Source: Pseudomonadota bacterium
Lineage (GTDB): Bacteria > Pseudomonadota > Gammaproteobacteria > Burkholderiales > Burkholderiaceae_C
NCBI GenBank assembly: GCA_029779845.1
Contig: JAKOZT010000037.1
Coordinates: forward strand, 124,001 to 188,000
Direction of reading: 5' to 3'
Length of the DNA: 64,000 nucleotides
In this document: positions 62,834 through 64,000 of the stretch, piece by piece
How the letters are laid out: each line of letters begins with the position of its first letter
Numbering within the stretch: the first letter of the stretch is position 1
Position numbers and translations under genes: made by a program
Notes under the pieces: generated by a model
Seen by the model: only the letters and a program-made list of their open reading frames with translations
What the model was told of the DNA's origin: nothing
Database searches by the model: none

Positions 62834-63906
62834 CGCAGCCGCTCCGATTTCTGGAACGCCTTCTGGCGCTTGAACATGCCGCGCCGATAGAACGGGAAGA
62901 GCTGGAACCACGCGCGCAGCTTCAGCCAGCGCCCATACAGCCCGAGCGGCTCGAACAGCACGAAGGCGATCAGCACCGCGCCGTAGACCACGCCCTGCAG
63001 CCCGGGCGCGAGCGCGATCGCGTCGGGCAGGTAGTCCTTCGCGAGCGCGATCGCCTGCGGCATCGCGATCAGGAAGATCGCGCCGAGGAAGGCACCGTGC
63101 ACCGAGCCGAGCCCGCCGATCACGATCATCAGGATCAGGTCGATCGACTGCAGCACGCCGAACTGGTCCGGCGAGATGAACTTCAGCTTGTGCGCGTACA
63201 GCGCGCCGCCCACGCCCGCGAGCGCCGCCGAGATCGCGAACGACAGCGTCTTGAAGCGCGCCAGGTGGATGCCCATGCTCTGCGCCGAGACTTCCGAATC
63301 GCGGATCGCGACGAAGGCGCGCCCGGTCGGCGAGCGCAGCAGGTTGAGCACCGCCAGCGTCGCGAGCAAGGCGACCACCAGGCACAGGTAGTAGAACGGC
63401 TCGCCCGATTCGATCGTGAAGCCGAACAGGCTCGGGTCCTTCAGGTGCTTGCCGGCGTTGCCGCCGGTGACGCTCTCCCAGCGCGCGAACACCTCTTCGA
63501 CGATGAAGCCGAAGGCGAGCGTCGCGATGCCGAGGTAGATGCCCTTCAGCCGCAGCGCCGGCAGCCCGACGATCACGCCGACCAGCGCGGCGATCAGCGC
63601 GGCCGCGGCGAGCGCGAATGGGAACGGCACGCCCGCGCCCGTCAGCGCCGCCTGCGTGTACGCGCCGACGCCGAGGAAGGCAGCATGCCCGAGCGAGAAC
63701 TGCCCGGTGTAGCCCGACAGCAGCATCAGCCCGAGGCCGACGACGCCGTAGATCAGGATGAAGGTCAGCTGCGCGAGCCAGTACTCCGGGATCAGCCACG
63801 GCGCGGCGAGCAGCGCGAGCCCCAGCGCCGAATACCAGAACCGCTGCCCGCCGTGCTTGGCGAGGCGGATGTCCTGCTCGTAGTTCGTCTTGAAGATGAA
63901 GCGCAT
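62830..63906 (-). CDS. livM: Branched-chain-type ABC transporter permease LivM
   Basis: A 358-residue permease with about ten hydrophobic segments and the typical GLGLMLLSGYTGQFSLGHAAFLGVGAYT and VIGGLGSVHGAFLGAI loops (in pieces). The channel is made with LivH, whose end lies upstream. Start at 63906, four bases after the livH stop. Confidence 0.94.
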   Translation of the reverse strand: MRFIFKTNYEQDIRLAKHGGQRFWYSALGLALLAAPWLIPEYWLAQLTFILIYGVVGLGLMLLSGYTGQFSLGHAAFLGVGAYTQAALTGAGVPFPFALAAAALIAALVGVIVGLPALRLKGIYLGIATLAFGFIVEEVFARWESVTGGNAGKHLKDPSLFGFTIESGEPFYYLCLVVALLATLAVLNLLRSPTGRAFVAIRDSEVSAQSMGIHLARFKTLSFAISAALAGVGGALYAHKLKFISPDQFGVLQSIDLILMIVIGGLGSVHGAFLGAIFLIAMPQAIALAKDYLPDAIALAPGLQGVVYGAVLIAFVLFEPLGLYGRWLKLRAWFQLFPFYRRGMFKRQKAFQKSERLR

Positions 63907-63910
63907 GGGC

Positions 63911-64000
63911 TCAGACCTTCTTGCGCAGCTTCTCGCCGAACAAGCCGTTCGGCCGCACCACCAGCATCACCAGCACGACGACGTAGGCGGCGATGTCCTT
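63911..64000 (-). CDS. livH: Branched-chain-type ABC transporter permease LivH, C-terminal end
   Basis: The last 29 codons are visible, reading KDIAAYVVVLVMLVVRPNGL followed by FGEKLRKKV and a TGA at 63911-63913. The PNGLFGEK end is typical of LivH permeases. The rest lies outside the window. It precedes livM with a 4-bp gap. Confidence 0.85.
   Translation of the reverse strand, partial: KDIAAYVVVLVMLVVRPNGLFGEKLRKKV

Overview
The window is high-GC, densely packed DNA from a beta-proteobacterium. It is most likely a Burkholderiales member of the Rubrivivax/Methylibium/Comamonadaceae kind. The evidence is an FlhDC-type flagellar master regulator next to motAB-cheYZ and flhBAFG-fliA, a TIGR04438 Trp-rich small protein, a BPSS1780-type membrane protein, DUF6502, the polA-DUF2782-thrB order, and branched-chain amino-acid-type ABC transporters mixed with acyl-CoA enzymes. 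Species cannot be fixed from the sequence alone.

Layout. 1-1.9 kb: the start of an aldo/keto reductase, divergent from a YqhC-like AraC regulator, then a VOC protein. 2.0-11.3 kb: a leftward pseudaminic-acid locus (pseB, pseC, pseF, pseG, a formyltransferase, pseI) headed by two large carbohydrate-transfer-like proteins; it probably makes and attaches the nonulosonic acid that decorates flagellin. 11.4-26.4 kb: a rightward motility cluster (flhD, flhC, motA, motB, cheY, cheZ, flhB, flhA, flhF, flhG-like, fliA, then a membrane-anchored methyltransferase and a DUF6502 protein). It is interrupted by a 3-hydroxybenzoate-type flavin monooxygenase and its divergent MarR regulator. Three sigma-28-like promoters lie in the flhC-cheY interval; one of them, followed by a strong hairpin terminator, outlines a candidate small RNA of about 80 nt between flhC and motA. 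26.44-27.01 kb: the only gene-free stretch over 300 bp, filled with nested imperfect palindromes.

27-46.6 kb: housekeeping genes. These are polA, a DUF2782 protein, thrB, a membrane protein, an SDR, a small membrane protein, a PhoX phosphatase, a ParA-like ATPase, an acyl-CoA ligase, a glutaryl-CoA dehydrogenase, the N-degron transferases aat and bpt, a FAD oxidoreductase, tRNA-Val(CAC), dnaQ, lgt, a LysR regulator, ilvD, a Trp-rich small protein and a cytochrome c. 46.7-55.1 kb: a block with visibly lower third-position GC. It holds an AraC regulator, a TonB-dependent receptor with a Fur-like box, a second AraC regulator, a ferredoxin-NAD reductase fusion, an AlkB/XylM-type membrane hydroxylase and a GMC alcohol oxidoreductase. 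It looks like an acquired hydrocarbon-oxidation module next to an iron-uptake pair. 55.1-64 kb: beta-oxidation and ABC-transport genes (a FadJ-like protein lacking its NAD-binding domain, a thiolase, a thioesterase, a substrate-binding protein, an acyl-CoA synthetase, livF, livG, livM and the end of livH).

The most interesting points are the sigma-28/sRNA arrangement upstream of motA, the formyltransferase in the place of PseH, the hydroxylase island, the internally deleted FadJ-like enzyme and the palindromic intergenic block. All functions are read from sequence motifs and gene context; no database search was run.
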